In this document: positions 33,474 through 44,948 of the stretch, in pieces
Numbering within the stretch: position 1 is the stretch's first letter
How the letters are laid out: each line of letters begins with the position of its first letter
Source of the DNA: an uncultured Lacinutrix sp.
GTDB lineage: Bacteria > Bacteroidota > Bacteroidia > Flavobacteriales > Flavobacteriaceae
Assembly: GCA_937129145.1 (NCBI GenBank)
Contig: CAKZMU010000008.1
Span: 1 to 64,000, forward strand
Length of the DNA stretch: 64,000 nucleotides
Reading direction: 5' to 3'
The notes under the pieces: model-generated
Seen by the model: the letters and a program-made list of their open reading frames with translations, nothing else
What the model was told of the DNA's origin: nothing
Database searches by the model: none
Made by a program: the position numbers and the translations under genes

Positions 33474-36400
33474 TTAATTATTTGATTTCGCTGGTTTAGG
33501 GAAAGGAGGAGGCACTACTTTTTTACTACCTTGTGTTTTAAGCATTTCCAATACTTCTTTTACAGCACGTTCCAATTGAGGGTCTTTTCCCTTTGATAGC
33601 GATACTGCATCTTGCCTCACAGGAATATCTGGAGCAACACCTTCATTTTCGGCAACCCATTTATTATTTATTGGGTCAAAAACAGCATTGTCTGGTGCTG
33701 TTAATGCGCCACCATCTATTAAACTATAATGTACTGAAGATTTTACCAAACCTCCCCAAGTCGTTGCACCAATAAGCGGTCCTGCATTTTGTTGCCTGAA
33801 TACCCAAGGAAAAAAGTCGCCACCTGAACCAGAAAGTTCATTTATTAAAAGTGCTTTAGGCCCTAAAATTCCAGCTGGTAGTTGCATTGGTTTGCCATTA
33901 GGGACTTCGTTGGTTAAACCAGCTCTAAGACTTCTGGTCATTAAATCTACCATATAATCATCGAGTAAACCACCACCATTAAAACGTTCGTCTATGACGG
34001 CGCCTTCTTTGTCTTGTTGCGCAAAGAAATAACGGTTAAATGACACAAATCCTGCACCACTTGTGTTAGGTACCCAAACATAAGCTAAACGACCATTTGA
34101 TAGTTCATCAACCAAACGTCGGTTATCTTCAACCCAAGCACGTTGGCGTAATCCGTTTTCACTTCTAATAGGTTCAACTATTTCTGTCCATGCACCTGTA
34201 AATTCTGGCTTGTCATTAATATGCAATGTGGTTTGTTTATTCAAAGTACCATCAAGCATTTTAAAAGGATTGTCATTGGCTGTTAATGGTGTTCCGTTAA
34301 TACCAACAATGTAATGCCCTTCTTTAATGTTTAATCCTGGTTGGTCTAAAGGACTACTCAGTCCTGGATTCCAACTTTCGGTGGTGTAAATACGTTTTAT
34401 TTGCCAACGGTTACTTTTTGCTTCTAAGTCGGCACCTAATAAACCCACTTTTGAGTTGTCAACACTAGGATAATCGCCGCCAAACACAAAACTATGACCT
34501 ACAGATAATTCGCCATTCATTTGGTCTAAAATATAAGTCAAATCTGCTCTATGCTTAACATGTGCTACTAATTGTGCGTATCTTTTATAGACTTGATTCC
34601 AATCACGACCATGCATATTTGGGTCGTAAAAATAGTCGCGTTCGTAACGCCATGCTTCTTCGAACATTTGTTGCCATTCGGATGTTTTGTCCAATTTCAT
34701 TTGAAGGTCAACTTTTACATTTTTTCCTTTTCCTTTTGGAGCCGAAGCTTCTATAATTTGCCAGCTGCCCATGGCTTGAGCTAAAATCTTTTTTCTATCT
34801 GAAGATATTGTAAACTGACCAACGCCAGACATAAATTCTTTAGCTTCGTTATCATCGAGCTTGTATTTTTGAACGGTTAATCCTCTACCATTTGGCACTC
34901 GCTCCATAATAAAAGCTGTTCCTTTTAGACCTGCGATTATTTTTGAATAGTTACGTACAGGAATATCTAAGGCTAAGGTTCGTCTTGAAATGTTTTCGAA
35001 ATCAATTTTTAGTGATGTATCTTCTTTTTTATCTTTTGCATCATCTTTCTTTTCTTTTTTCACGTCTTCTTCATCACTTTTTGGTTTAAAAGGCGATTTA
35101 GCATCAGCTTGTAAATTAATGACATAGGCTGCATATTCAGGGTTTGAGGTCATCGCACTTGTATTTGCCCAACCTGAACCCAAAGCCACATCAGTACTTG
35201 CTAAAAAGTAAAGGTGTTTTTTATTGTCATCCCAAGCTGGAGAAAAGGCATCAGCAAATGGGTTTGTAATAGCTTCTGTTTTACCAGAATCTAGTGACCA
35301 AAGTGTAATTTGTCTAAAATTATTTGACCCAGCTTTTGAATAGGCTAACCATTTTGAATCTGGTGACCAGGTTAAACCCAATCTTCCACGCTCTAAATTA
35401 TTGCCACCAACATCAACAGTTTTTATGGTTCCTTCGGTTACATTTACCACCCTAATTCTCACATCGTCATCAGTAAATGCTATGTGTTTTCCATCAGGCG
35501 ACCATGTTGGTTCCCAACCTAATTTTGATTCGCCAATAGAAATACTTCTAGGCGAAGACATACCATCTTGATTGGCAATGAGTAATTCATAGCCTTTTCC
35601 GTTTTTATCCGAAAACCAAGCCACATTAGTTCCTTTTGGAGACCAAATAGGAGTTCTATCTGCAACACCAGAACTTTCCGTCATATTTCTAGAATCGCCA
35701 TTTTTGATAGGAACCGTAAATATTTCGCCTCGTGATTCCATAATGGCACGTTTTCCTGTTGGAGATAATGATACTGAACGCGCTCTTCTGCTAACGTTTT
35801 CCCATTTGGTTGCTGCCCAAGTGAAGTCGCCAATAACCGTAATATTAAGTTGTGTTGTTGTATTGTTATTAGGGTCTAACGTGTGTAAATAGCCATCACG
35901 CTCAAACACGAGTGTGTTATTGTGTCCTGATAAGGATTTAATATCTGAGCCTTTGTAATTGGTTACTTGGTTTAATTCAGATGTTTTGATGTTAAATGAC
36001 CAAATATTCATCACAAAATCCCTGTCGGAAAGGAAATAAATGTTATCTCCCATCCAAATAGGTTTGATATCTGTGGTTTTGTTATTAGGTAATAAGGTTT
36101 CTTGTGAATTATTGAGATTTAAAATGACCAATGGTGTGTTTTGACCACCTCTATACGCACGCCATTCTTCGTCCCAGCGACTCATTCTATCAATAATCAT
36201 TTTTTTGCCATCTTTGGAATACGAACCAGAAGTACTCCATTGTGAAGTCACTAATGTTGAAGGGCCACCTTTTACAGGAACTGTCCATAAACGGTCAAAA
36301 CCACTTGGCGCCGTATCACGACTTGTTGCGTATAACACATGTTTTCCATCGTTGGTCCAACCTCTAACTTGTGCGCCACTTGGATGCCACGTTAAACGTG

Positions 36401-36689
36401 TAGCATCTCCACCATTAACGGACACTATATAAACAGCGTTTGAACCAAAACGATTGGAGGTGAACGCAATCCATTTTCCGTCTGGGGAAAAGTAAGGATT
36501 TGTTTCAACAGCTGCTGTACTGGTTAGTCTTTTTACGTTTGTTCCGTTATTATTTGCAATCCAAATATCGCTTCCATAAGTAAAAGTAATTTGCGAGTCA
36601 TTGATATCTGGTTGACGTAAAAGCCTTGTGCCTTGTGCAAATGTTGAGATACTGAATAATAGTATGAAAATTCTTATTAAATGCTTCAT
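33474..36689 (-). CDS. Tricorn-like protease (S41 family) with beta-propellers
   Basis: 1071 residues. A signal peptide (1-18, ending TFAQG) is followed by two propeller regions built from repeats such as 'FSPDGKWIAFTSNR', 'WSPDGKHIAFTDDD' and 'WSPDSKWLAYSK'. A Lys/Glu/Asp-rich linker lies near 545-565. Next are a PDZ-like segment ('HYIVGINGTPLTANDNPFKML') and the S41 core 'INELSGSGGDFFPWVFRQQ', with the nucleophilic serine near residue 955. Tricorn enzymes degrade peptides from a central channel. The signal indicates a periplasmic version. It lies 20 nt downstream of the VPS10/BNR gene. Confidence 0.9.
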   Translation of the reverse strand: MKHLIRIFILLFSISTFAQGTRLLRQPDINDSQITFTYGSDIWIANNNGTNVKRLTSTAAVETNPYFSPDGKWIAFTSNRFGSNAVYIVSVNGGDATRLTWHPSGAQVRGWTNDGKHVLYATSRDTAPSGFDRLWTVPVKGGPSTLVTSQWSTSGSYSKDGKKMIIDRMSRWDEEWRAYRGGQNTPLVILNLNNSQETLLPNNKTTDIKPIWMGDNIYFLSDRDFVMNIWSFNIKTSELNQVTNYKGSDIKSLSGHNNTLVFERDGYLHTLDPNNNTTTQLNITVIGDFTWAATKWENVSRRARSVSLSPTGKRAIMESRGEIFTVPIKNGDSRNMTESSGVADRTPIWSPKGTNVAWFSDKNGKGYELLIANQDGMSSPRSISIGESKLGWEPTWSPDGKHIAFTDDDVRIRVVNVTEGTIKTVDVGGNNLERGRLGLTWSPDSKWLAYSKAGSNNFRQITLWSLDSGKTEAITNPFADAFSPAWDDNKKHLYFLASTDVALGSGWANTSAMTSNPEYAAYVINLQADAKSPFKPKSDEEDVKKEKKDDAKDKKEDTSLKIDFENISRRTLALDIPVRNYSKIIAGLKGTAFIMERVPNGRGLTVQKYKLDDNEAKEFMSGVGQFTISSDRKKILAQAMGSWQIIEASAPKGKGKNVKVDLQMKLDKTSEWQQMFEEAWRYERDYFYDPNMHGRDWNQVYKRYAQLVAHVKHRADLTYILDQMNGELSVGHSFVFGGDYPSVDNSKVGLLGADLEAKSNRWQIKRIYTTESWNPGLSSPLDQPGLNIKEGHYIVGINGTPLTANDNPFKMLDGTLNKQTTLHINDKPEFTGAWTEIVEPIRSENGLRQRAWVEDNRRLVDELSNGRLAYVWVPNTSGAGFVSFNRYFFAQQDKEGAVIDERFNGGGLLDDYMVDLMTRSLRAGLTNEVPNGKPMQLPAGILGPKALLINELSGSGGDFFPWVFRQQNAGPLIGATTWGGLVKSSVHYSLIDGGALTAPDNAVFDPINNKWVAENEGVAPDIPVRQDAVSLSKGKDPQLERAVKEVLEMLKTQGSKKVVPPPFPKPAKSNN

Positions 36690-36709
36690 GATGATTTTTA
36701 TTAGTTGTA

Positions 36710-39700
36710 TTAATTTTTAATTATTATTGCTGGTAGATTTAAGGCTTCAAATTGCCTATTATAAGCTGCCATTTCAGTATTTATAATGACATTACGCTCA
36801 GTTTTAAATGTGTTCCATTCTTTCATTAAACCTTGAAGCCTTTCTTTAGAACCTTGAGTGAGTTTTGGTTCATCAACATCAATAAATCCTTTTAAATGCA
36901 TGAGTTGAGAATTTAATTTATTGTTGAAATTAATCACATCCTGAAATGTTTTTTGTTTTGGTTGAATTAAATTTTCTTCCCAAGTTGTGATGCGCTCAAT
37001 CAAGCTTTCGCCTTTTTCTAATAAGTCTTTTGCGGCATCGTTATCTTTTAAAAGTTTTGCATAGCCTTTTAATTGTGACTTTGCTGAACGCATATTATTG
37101 ACAGATTCGTGAATGTCTCTTATGGTATTTTCAATTTGCAATAAAGCAGTTTGTTGCTCCTTAAAATCGGATGGTGTTGATTGCACATTAGGATTTGGTA
37201 AAATAGTCACTTCAGTTTCAGATTGACCTCCATTTTCAAGAGATAATCTCAATGTATAATTTCCAGGAGCTACATTGGAACCTGAATAACCACCATGCAC
37301 AAATACACCTTCAACACCTGGCAATTGTTCTCTTTGGAAATTCCATGTAAAACGATTGTAGCCTTTTTTAGCAGGTAATACTTGAGGCGCAGATGGACCA
37401 CCTTCCCACGATTTAAAGTCTTTGTCTTTTTTACTCGATACAGTTCTTATTACTTTACCAGCGTCAAGTACTTCTAATTTTAATTCGAGAGTATCAGCAT
37501 TTTTTGCTAAAAAATAATCAAATGTAACTCCGCTTTTTGGGTTTTGTCCGAGGCCAGGAACAAATCTGCTAGTGCTTCCTCCAAAAATTCGATAGGAGTC
37601 TTTTGGTTTAAAAATTTGTATAGCTTCTTTGTTGTCTTTTTTTGTATTCTGAATAGCTCCTAAATCATCTAAAATCCAGAAGGAGCGTCCAGCAGTGGCT
37701 GCAACTAAATCGTTATCTTGAATAACTAAGTCGTTAATGGCAACTATTGGTAAATTCAGTTGAAATTGTTGCCAATTAACACCATCATTGAACGATATGT
37801 ATAAACCAGTTTCAGTTCCTGCATACAGCAATCCTTTTCGCTTGGTGTCTTCTCTTACCACACGAACAAATCCGTGAGGGTCGTTAAAACCGTTTACAAT
37901 TTTAGTCCAAGACTGTCCGTAATTATTGGTTTTAAACACATAAGGTTTTAAGTCCATGGACTTATATTTCATAATAACTATATAAGCAGTTGCAGGATTA
38001 TGTGGCGATACTTCAATGCTATTTATAATGCCATCAGTAATTCCTTTAGGCGTAATATTTGTCCAGTTTTGACCGCCATCTTTCGTAATATGAATAAGTC
38101 CATCGTCGCTACCTGCATATAATACACCTTGTTCGTGAGGTGATTCTACCAACGACATTAATGTGTTGTAGTTTTCGCCACCAGCAGCTTCATTGGTATA
38201 TGGTTTTCCTCCAGGACCTTGCTTGTCTTTTTCGTTTTTAGTTAAATCTGGACTTACAACATCCCAACTATTACCTCCATCTTGAGTTTTAAAAACCACA
38301 TTTCCAGCATGATAAATAGTGCTTCTATCGTGAGGCGAACTAATAATTGGCGCATTCCAATTGTAACGATATTTAAAATCTTTTGGTTGAATACTTAAGC
38401 CCAATTCAGGATATTCTTTAATAGGTTTTGAAGTGTTAGCTGAGGTTACAAAACGTTCAATAATTCCTTGATAGCAACCACCATACACATGTTCAGGGTT
38501 GTCTGGGTCGAAGGCTAAAAAGGCACTTTCACAACCAGCAACCGAATGCCAATCTTTCCAACTAATCCCAGAACCATTAGTACGACTTTTAATTGAAATA
38601 GCTGAATTATCTTGTTGCCCACCATACACATTATATGGCACCAAATTATCTGTAATTACTCTATAAAATTGAGCTGTTGGTTGATTTTGTTGTGTGCTCC
38701 AGCTTTTTCCTCCATTAAAAGATATATTGGCACCTCCATCATTGGAGTTAATCATATTAGTATTATCATGTGGATTAATCCATAAATGATGATTATCACC
38801 ATGAGGCACAGATACACCACTAAAACTTTTTCCACCATCAATCGATTTTAACACAGGTGCATTCAATACATACACCACATTTTCGTTTTGAGTATCGGCA
38901 AAAATCTCCATATAATACCATGAGCGCGTAATGGTCACTCTATCTGAATTGACTTGTTTCCAAGATTTTCCAGCATTATCAGAACGATATACGCCTGCTT
39001 TTTTGCCTTCTGCTTCAATAACAGCAAACACTTTGTTGGAATTCGCACGAGACACAGAAATTCCTGCTTTACCGAAATCTTCTGGTAAGCCTGCTTTCAT
39101 TTTATTCCAAGTAGTTCCACCGTCAGTTGATTTATAAAGTCCAGAGTCTTTTCCACCAGACTCCATCGTCCAAGGATAACGACGATGTTGCCACATGGCT
39201 GCATATAAAATTCGTGGATTGTTCATGTCCATGGATAGGGAAGAGGCTCCTGTGTTTTCGTTTACAAAAAGGATGCGCTCCCAATTGTTTCCACCATCCA
39301 TTGAACGATATACGCCTCTTTCAGTTGAAGGACCATATTGAGCACCTTGAGCAGTCACATAGATAACGTCTGGATTTGTTGGGTGAATAATCACATCAGA
39401 AATATGTCTGGAATTATCCAAGCCAATATGTGTCCAGGTTTTTCCAGCATCAGTCGATTTGTAAACACCATCTCCCATAGATGTCATCACACCTCTTGCA
39501 GCATGTTCTCCCATTCCTGCAACTACTACATTTGGGTCGCTTTCAGACACAGCAATAGCACCAACAGTTCCAGTTTTTAAAAACCCATCAGAAACGTTTA
39601 ACCAAGTAGTGCCAGCATCAATAGTTTTCCAGATGCCTCCACCTGTAGCTCCCATGTAATAAACGTTTGGTTGCCCTACAACTCCTGTTGAGGTAACGCT

Positions 39701-39862
39701 ACGTCCACCACGAAAAGGACCAATATTTCGCCATTTTAAATGATGAAACTCTTTATCGTTTACAAATTCTGTAGGTGCTTTTTCTTTTTTCTTTTTTCTT
39801 TGGGCTTGTGTATGTATAGGTAATAGCAAAAAACTCAGGGCGATGAGTTTTAAAGTTTTCAT
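36710..39862 (-). CDS. VPS10/sortilin-like BNR-repeat beta-propeller protein
   Basis: 1050 residues with a signal peptide (1-20, ending HTQAQ). Residues about 40-700 hold many Asp-box (BNR) repeats of the type '[12 protein letters not shown]', '[12 protein letters not shown]', '[11 protein letters not shown]' and '[13 protein letters not shown]', which build a ten-bladed VPS10-like propeller. The C-terminus is a helical domain with possible coiled coil (about 910-1040). Similar proteins in Bacteroidota are annotated as glycosyl hydrolases, but no catalytic residues can be named here. It is first in line with the tricorn and S9 genes. Confidence 0.85.
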   Translation of the reverse strand: MKTLKLIALSFLLLPIHTQAQRKKKKEKAPTEFVNDKEFHHLKWRNIGPFRGGRSVTSTGVVGQPNVYYMGATGGGIWKTIDAGTTWLNVSDGFLKTGTVGAIAVSESDPNVVVAGMGEHAARGVMTSMGDGVYKSTDAGKTWTHIGLDNSRHISDVIIHPTNPDVIYVTAQGAQYGPSTERGVYRSMDGGNNWERILFVNENTGASSLSMDMNNPRILYAAMWQHRRYPWTMESGGKDSGLYKSTDGGTTWNKMKAGLPEDFGKAGISVSRANSNKVFAVIEAEGKKAGVYRSDNAGKSWKQVNSDRVTITRSWYYMEIFADTQNENVVYVLNAPVLKSIDGGKSFSGVSVPHGDNHHLWINPHDNTNMINSNDGGANISFNGGKSWSTQQNQPTAQFYRVITDNLVPYNVYGGQQDNSAISIKSRTNGSGISWKDWHSVAGCESAFLAFDPDNPEHVYGGCYQGIIERFVTSANTSKPIKEYPELGLSIQPKDFKYRYNWNAPIISSPHDRSTIYHAGNVVFKTQDGGNSWDVVSPDLTKNEKDKQGPGGKPYTNEAAGGENYNTLMSLVESPHEQGVLYAGSDDGLIHITKDGGQNWTNITPKGITDGIINSIEVSPHNPATAYIVIMKYKSMDLKPYVFKTNNYGQSWTKIVNGFNDPHGFVRVVREDTKRKGLLYAGTETGLYISFNDGVNWQQFQLNLPIVAINDLVIQDNDLVAATAGRSFWILDDLGAIQNTKKDNKEAIQIFKPKDSYRIFGGSTSRFVPGLGQNPKSGVTFDYFLAKNADTLELKLEVLDAGKVIRTVSSKKDKDFKSWEGGPSAPQVLPAKKGYNRFTWNFQREQLPGVEGVFVHGGYSGSNVAPGNYTLRLSLENGGQSETEVTILPNPNVQSTPSDFKEQQTALLQIENTIRDIHESVNNMRSAKSQLKGYAKLLKDNDAAKDLLEKGESLIERITTWEENLIQPKQKTFQDVINFNNKLNSQLMHLKGFIDVDEPKLTQGSKERLQGLMKEWNTFKTERNVIINTEMAAYNRQFEALNLPAIIIKN

Positions 39863-39884
39863 GTGGTTGGTTGGTTTGAAATTT

Positions 39885-40469
39885 TTATATTCTTGTTATG
39901 TTTTTTATTGTTATTGGTTCTAGTAATCGTTGATTTTTATTGTCGCCAGATTGAATTTTCAATACAATGTCCATGCCTTTAGTGACCTTGCCAAAAGCAG
40001 CAAAACCCAATCCATCATTATGGCGTTTGCCACCAAAATCCAGTTCTGGTTGGTCGTTTATGCAAATAAAGAAACTACTAGTTGCTGTGTTTGCACTGGA
40101 CCTTGCCATGGAAATTGTTCCATCTTTATGTAGGAGTTTTGTGTCATTAGTCGTTTCTAAAACTATGGGATCGAAAGATTTTGAGTTATCGATATTACCT
40201 CCTTGAATCACTTCAATTTTAATATCTCTTTCAGCTTCATTGTCTGGTGTGCAAACTCTAAAAAACGTAGAATTTTCATAAAAATTATTATCAACATATT
40301 TCATAAAATTTGTGACAGTAATTGGTGCTTTGTCTGGGTAGAGTTCAACAATTATATCACCAATTGAGGTTTCAATTTTACATTGAATATTGTTCTGCGA
40401 GTTAGTATAAAACGATACTAAAAATAGCATGCATGCTATTTTAATGAATTTGGATGGATTATTTTTCAT
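39885..40469 (-). CDS. Exported cyclophilin-type peptidyl-prolyl isomerase
   Basis: I start at the ATG at 40469 ([20 protein letters not shown]), which gives a proper signal peptide and 194 residues; an upstream ATG at 40535 would bury the signal. The cyclophilin domain shows '[21 protein letters not shown]', 'FFRVC', '[21 protein letters not shown]' in two halves and '[14 protein letters not shown]'. The family speeds cis-trans proline isomerisation, here probably in the periplasm. It lies 22 nt upstream of the VPS10/BNR gene. Confidence 0.9.
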   Translation of the reverse strand: MKNNPSKFIKIACMLFLVSFYTNSQNNIQCKIETSIGDIIVELYPDKAPITVTNFMKYVDNNFYENSTFFRVCTPDNEAERDIKIEVIQGGNIDNSKSFDPIVLETTNDTKLLHKDGTISMARSSANTATSSFFICINDQPELDFGGKRHNDGLGFAAFGKVTKGMDIVLKIQSGDNKNQRLLEPITIKNITRI

Positions 40470-40655
40470 GAGTTTGATTTCCCTAAAGATATAAAAAGCG
40501 TGAGATTTTTTATAAAATACTTTGGCTAAGTGCATATGATTTAGCGAAATTGAGAAAGGTTGATCAAAAGGAGAAATGTATTTTATTATTTCTTCTTTAT
40601 AATAGGGGTTTAATCAAATTTGCGTATTTTTAAATGATAACTTTTTTATATCGTC

Positions 40656-43600
40656 ATGTACTACAATTTCCTTCATTTTATTAAAAAATATTTGCAATTA
40701 AGTTTTTGTTTTTTTGTTGTTACATTATTTCTTTCAGTAACATGTTCTTATGCAAACAATCTATATCAAGAAAGTGCAAACATTCAAAATATTACCTTAC
40801 CAAATAATTTAGAAGCTAATATTAGTGAGCAAATCTCTGGGAGGATAACTGATGCTAAATCTGGTGCCGCAATTCCCTATGCAAATATTGAGGTTTTTGG
40901 TTCGTTAATAGGAACTTCTAGCAACGATCTTGGAGAATTTATTTTAGAAGTAGATGCATTACCAGTAACCATTGTTATTTCTCATTTAAATTATGACAAA
41001 AAAGTAGTTGAAGTCACTAATACATCAAACTTAAGCATTCAACTAACACCTTTGGTAAACAGTTTAAACGAAGTAATTCTTTCAGCAAGAAAAAAAAGCA
41101 ATTATCCTTACGACTTAGCTGTAAATGCGTTTTCTAAGACAAGAAAATCAACAGATAAAAAAAATTACGGTCAAGCATTTTACAGACAAAAATCTAAAAA
41201 TGATGATGAATACACTGAGTTTTCTGAGATTATATATGATACAGAATTTTCAGCAGAAGGCATAGACGATTGGCAAATCCTAGAAGGTAGGTATGCCTTA
41301 AAACGTGAGAAAATAAACAATAGTAATTTCACACTTTTATCTCGTATTTTAAAGTCAATACAACCTGATACTGACGATATTATTTTTCCTTTAAGTTATG
41401 ATGTGAAAGAATATTATGATGTAAAAATCATCGATATGTTGTCATCCGATGGAGACGATATTGCTGTTTTATGGTTTAAGCCATTACCCAATATTTCAAC
41501 GCCAGCTTTTGAGGGCGAAGCCTACATTAATACCAAAACCTTGGACGTTTTAAAAATTAATGGAAAAGTGGTAAATGACTGGTTGGATTTTATAAAATTT
41601 AGAGAAAAAAGAACCTATACCAAAAACTACACACTCTTTTATGAAATGGCTTTTAAGAAAAGTGCAAAAAATGATTTATTGATAGATTATGTAAAAGTAG
41701 AGCACTCTTTTGATTATTACAGAAATGATAATCTTTTAACCCATGTGTCATCTACTTCTAATTTGACATTTTTTGAACACTATAATCCAGATAGCCCAAG
41801 ACGATTTAAAAAGAGCTTTAGGAACCCTAAAAGCGATTGGGAAACACTTAATAAAATTGGGTATAACGAAAAGTTTTGGACAGACAACCCAATAGTAAAA
41901 CGAACACCAGTTGAAGATGAAGTGATTGCCTCTTTTGAAAAAAATAATGCTTTTGAGTCTATATTTCTTAATACCAAAGAGCAAATAGCCTTTATGCAAA
42001 GTAATTTGAAAGGTGATGTATTTATTGAAAATTTTGATGAATTACTTAGAAATTACAACAACTATAATCCGTTGGAAAAAGTTTTTCTTCATACAGATAA
42101 AGACGCCTATTTTGCTGGAGAAATGATATGGTACAATGGCTATGCTGTTTTAGGAGCGTATCACCATTTTTCAACAGGAAGTATGCAAATACATGTTGAT
42201 TTGATAGACGAAAATAATACCGTTGTTGTGTCTAAAATCCATAAATTAATTGAAGGAAAAGGTGAGGGTAATATTATAATTCCTACAGAACTGCCTGAAG
42301 GAAAATATCAACTAAGAGCTTACACCAATTGGATGCGAAATTTTGATGACGCTTTCTTTTTTACAAAAACGATTCAGCTTTTAAATACCAATAAAAAAGA
42401 AGACAACAAGTTAATTACTAATAATACAGTTGACCTACAATTTTTCCCAGAGGGAGGTCATGCTGTTAATGGATTAAATGGGAAAATCACGTTCAAAGCG
42501 ATAGGAAGTGATGGATATTCTAGAGAAGTGAAAGGGATAATAAAAAATTCTGAAGGAAAAACAGTTGTGCCTATAAATACCATATACAACGGTATGGGCT
42601 TCTTCACCTTAAATCCGCAAGCAAATGAAACCTATACAGCTGTTCTGGAAAATGGCACTACACACGAACTACCAATTGCAAAAACCGAAGGATACTCAAT
42701 GCTAATTGATAATCTAGATGCGAATAATATTAAGGTAAAAGTACAAGCGAGTAATACGCTTAGGTCTAAACCATTCTATATTATTGGGACTATTAATAAC
42801 GAGAAATACTATCAAGGGAAATTTGCTTTTAATGCACAGTTGGTATTTGATTTTGAAATTCCAAAAAACAAATTTCCAAGTGGAGTCATGACATTGACAC
42901 TTTTTGACCAAAATATGCAACCTTGGAGTGAGCGCGCAGTATTTATAAATAACAACGAAGAATTAATAATACAAACAGAAATTAATGATTCTAACTTTAA
43001 AAAGAGAGAAAAAATTGAGTTAAAAGTTAATATTAAAGATGTTTATGGCACACCTTTATCCACAAATTTTTCGGTAGCAATTACTGATGCAGATAGAGCC
43101 GAAAAAAACAAACTCGGTACAAATATTTTAACGCACCTTTTGTTGGAGTCAAATCTTAAAGGGCACATTGAAAATCCAGGGTATTATTTTAGTGACAATA
43201 AACGTTCTACACGAGCTAAATTAGATTTAGTTATGGCAACCCACGGATGGCGTAAATTTAATTGGCAAGACATGGAAAATAAAGATTTTAATTCACCTAA
43301 AGAATTTCAGTTTAAAAGGGGTTATTCGCTTATGGGAGTTGCTAAAAACACTCAAAATTCACCTCTAAAAAACAGAGAATTAAAATTGATTGCTAAATCA
43401 AAATCTGGTGAGTTATTAGACTTATATGTTACTAAAACCAACAATGAAGGGAGTTTTAAAATTGAAAATGTTACAAATGCTGGAAATGTTGAATTGTCAT
43501 TTAATGCTTATCAATCTAATGGTGACCCAATACAAACAAAAGTTACCCTATTGGATAATGATGGCACCAACAATTTGCCATCACCAAATTTTAAGTATTC

Positions 43601-44408
43601 AATAGGCAATATTGAAGATAATTCCGGTATAAAAGCTACGCCATTTTTTATATATCAAGACGCCGAAGCATTGGATGAAGTATTGGTTACTGCTGATGCA
43701 GAATCTACTAATAATGAACTTAATAAGTATTCAGAATCATTATATGGTGCGAAACCAGATTATACCATAAAGAATGAAGACAAAGTTTCTGGAAATGTTT
43801 TGAATCATTTAGGCAACTTACCTGGAGTATCGGTAGATTTATCATTTAATTGGGTTAATTTTAGAGGGAATCGGTTTGGACCATTATGGATAATTGATGG
43901 AATAAGACTTGAAGAATTTAATGCGGAAAGAGATGAAATAGCTGAGGGCCAATCAAGAAGAGTTTATTATGATAAGCCTAACAGAAGTAATGTGCCACTC
44001 TTGGTACAAAACTTAGATTTCTCACAAGTAGAAAGAATTGAAATTTTAAAATTTGGGTCAGAAACTGCTATTTATGGGCCAAGTGGAAGATATGGAGTCA
44101 TTAATATCTATACTAAAACAGGAAAAATGCAACCTAATAATGCATTTTCGTCCAAACATACTATTCAAGGATATTCTAAGCTTAAAGAATTTTATTCACC
44201 TAAATACGATGTGATTTTAGAGGCGCATAAAAACCCAGATAATAGAACAACGCTTTATTGGAATCCCTCAGTGAAAACAGATAAAAACGGTAATGCAACC
44301 ATTGTTTTTTATAATTCTGATAATGCAACATCTTTTGAAGTCGATATCCAAGCCTTAAGTAGTTATGGGACTCCAGGGGTTTATTTAAAGACTATAAAAG
44401 AGAAATAA
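40656..44408 (+). CDS. Exported protein with carboxypeptidase-like, MG2-like and TonB-plug domains
   Basis: 1250 residues. After a hydrophobic N-terminal signal (about 10-35), a carboxypeptidase D-like regulatory domain starts near 63 ('GRITDAKSGAAIPYANIEVF'). A large central region has an MG2-like start near 474 ('EKVFLHTDKDAYFAGEMIWY'), typical of macroglobulin-like proteins. Near 1047-1155 comes a TonB-dependent receptor plug: 'NVLNHLGNLPGVSV', 'PLWIIDGIR' and 'VERIEILKFGSETAIYG'. No 22-strand barrel follows: the protein ends about 95 residues later. It may work with a separate barrel or as a periplasmic binding protein; function is unknown. Confidence 0.88.
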   Translation: MYYNFLHFIKKYLQLSFCFFVVTLFLSVTCSYANNLYQESANIQNITLPNNLEANISEQISGRITDAKSGAAIPYANIEVFGSLIGTSSNDLGEFILEVDALPVTIVISHLNYDKKVVEVTNTSNLSIQLTPLVNSLNEVILSARKKSNYPYDLAVNAFSKTRKSTDKKNYGQAFYRQKSKNDDEYTEFSEIIYDTEFSAEGIDDWQILEGRYALKREKINNSNFTLLSRILKSIQPDTDDIIFPLSYDVKEYYDVKIIDMLSSDGDDIAVLWFKPLPNISTPAFEGEAYINTKTLDVLKINGKVVNDWLDFIKFREKRTYTKNYTLFYEMAFKKSAKNDLLIDYVKVEHSFDYYRNDNLLTHVSSTSNLTFFEHYNPDSPRRFKKSFRNPKSDWETLNKIGYNEKFWTDNPIVKRTPVEDEVIASFEKNNAFESIFLNTKEQIAFMQSNLKGDVFIENFDELLRNYNNYNPLEKVFLHTDKDAYFAGEMIWYNGYAVLGAYHHFSTGSMQIHVDLIDENNTVVVSKIHKLIEGKGEGNIIIPTELPEGKYQLRAYTNWMRNFDDAFFFTKTIQLLNTNKKEDNKLITNNTVDLQFFPEGGHAVNGLNGKITFKAIGSDGYSREVKGIIKNSEGKTVVPINTIYNGMGFFTLNPQANETYTAVLENGTTHELPIAKTEGYSMLIDNLDANNIKVKVQASNTLRSKPFYIIGTINNEKYYQGKFAFNAQLVFDFEIPKNKFPSGVMTLTLFDQNMQPWSERAVFINNNEELIIQTEINDSNFKKREKIELKVNIKDVYGTPLSTNFSVAITDADRAEKNKLGTNILTHLLLESNLKGHIENPGYYFSDNKRSTRAKLDLVMATHGWRKFNWQDMENKDFNSPKEFQFKRGYSLMGVAKNTQNSPLKNRELKLIAKSKSGELLDLYVTKTNNEGSFKIENVTNAGNVELSFNAYQSNGDPIQTKVTLLDNDGTNNLPSPNFKYSIGNIEDNSGIKATPFFIYQDAEALDEVLVTADAESTNNELNKYSESLYGAKPDYTIKNEDKVSGNVLNHLGNLPGVSVDLSFNWVNFRGNRFGPLWIIDGIRLEEFNAERDEIAEGQSRRVYYDKPNRSNVPLLVQNLDFSQVERIEILKFGSETAIYGPSGRYGVINIYTKTGKMQPNNAFSSKHTIQGYSKLKEFYSPKYDVILEAHKNPDNRTTLYWNPSVKTDKNGNATIVFYNSDNATSFEVDIQALSSYGTPGVYLKTIKEK

Positions 44409-44414
44409 GACCAA

Positions 44415-44933
44415 ATGGATATAGAAAACCAAGAAAATCTCATCAATTACAAAGATTTGGTTAATGAAAAACTCTCTGAATTTGTTTTAAATTTTAGAGA
44501 TGCTCCAAAAAGAACAAAAGAGCTTGTGCACTTTCAATCTGTTATAAATATTTCACAAGAAATAATCCAGCTTAATAATTGTGAAGCAGATGCTCTTAAA
44601 AACTTAATTCTAGAATATTTTGACATAGTTAGGGAAATTGATTATTCAAATGATACTTATATAAATGATATTCATGATAAAAAAAAGAAAAGCCTAAACC
44701 TATATCATAAATATATAATTCCAGTAGGAAAATATTTAGTAAAAGAAAGAAGGTTAAGACCTGATTTACCTTTAGGGATGTCTCTTATTTTTGGAATTAT
44801 TTTGGATATTGTTATTTATTATTTTATCAGTAAAAATTTGATTCCTCTTATCACAATTCTAATTTTTATTCTCGCTTTAATAGTCAAAGATAAACGTAGA
44901 AAAAATGGAAACTTTTTTGCTCCTTATATTTAA
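44415..44933 (+). CDS. Hypothetical membrane protein
   Basis: 172 residues. The first 110 residues are helical and charged. Two hydrophobic segments follow, about 116-136 ('LPLGMSLIFGIILDIVIYYF') and about 139-158 ('NLIPLITILIFILALIV'), and a short basic tail. It starts 6 nt after the TonB-plug protein gene, so the two are likely co-transcribed. I do not recognise the family. Confidence 0.75.
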   Translation: MDIENQENLINYKDLVNEKLSEFVLNFRDAPKRTKELVHFQSVINISQEIIQLNNCEADALKNLILEYFDIVREIDYSNDTYINDIHDKKKKSLNLYHKYIIPVGKYLVKERRLRPDLPLGMSLIFGIILDIVIYYFISKNLIPLITILIFILALIVKDKRRKNGNFFAPYI

Positions 44934-44948
44934 TCACTATAAAACACT

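Noticed and set aside
31231..39580. Numerous plus-strand frames of 60-100 codons opposite the large minus-strand genes
   Set aside because: They lie wholly inside well-supported genes, show no domains and mirror the codon pattern of the opposite strand.
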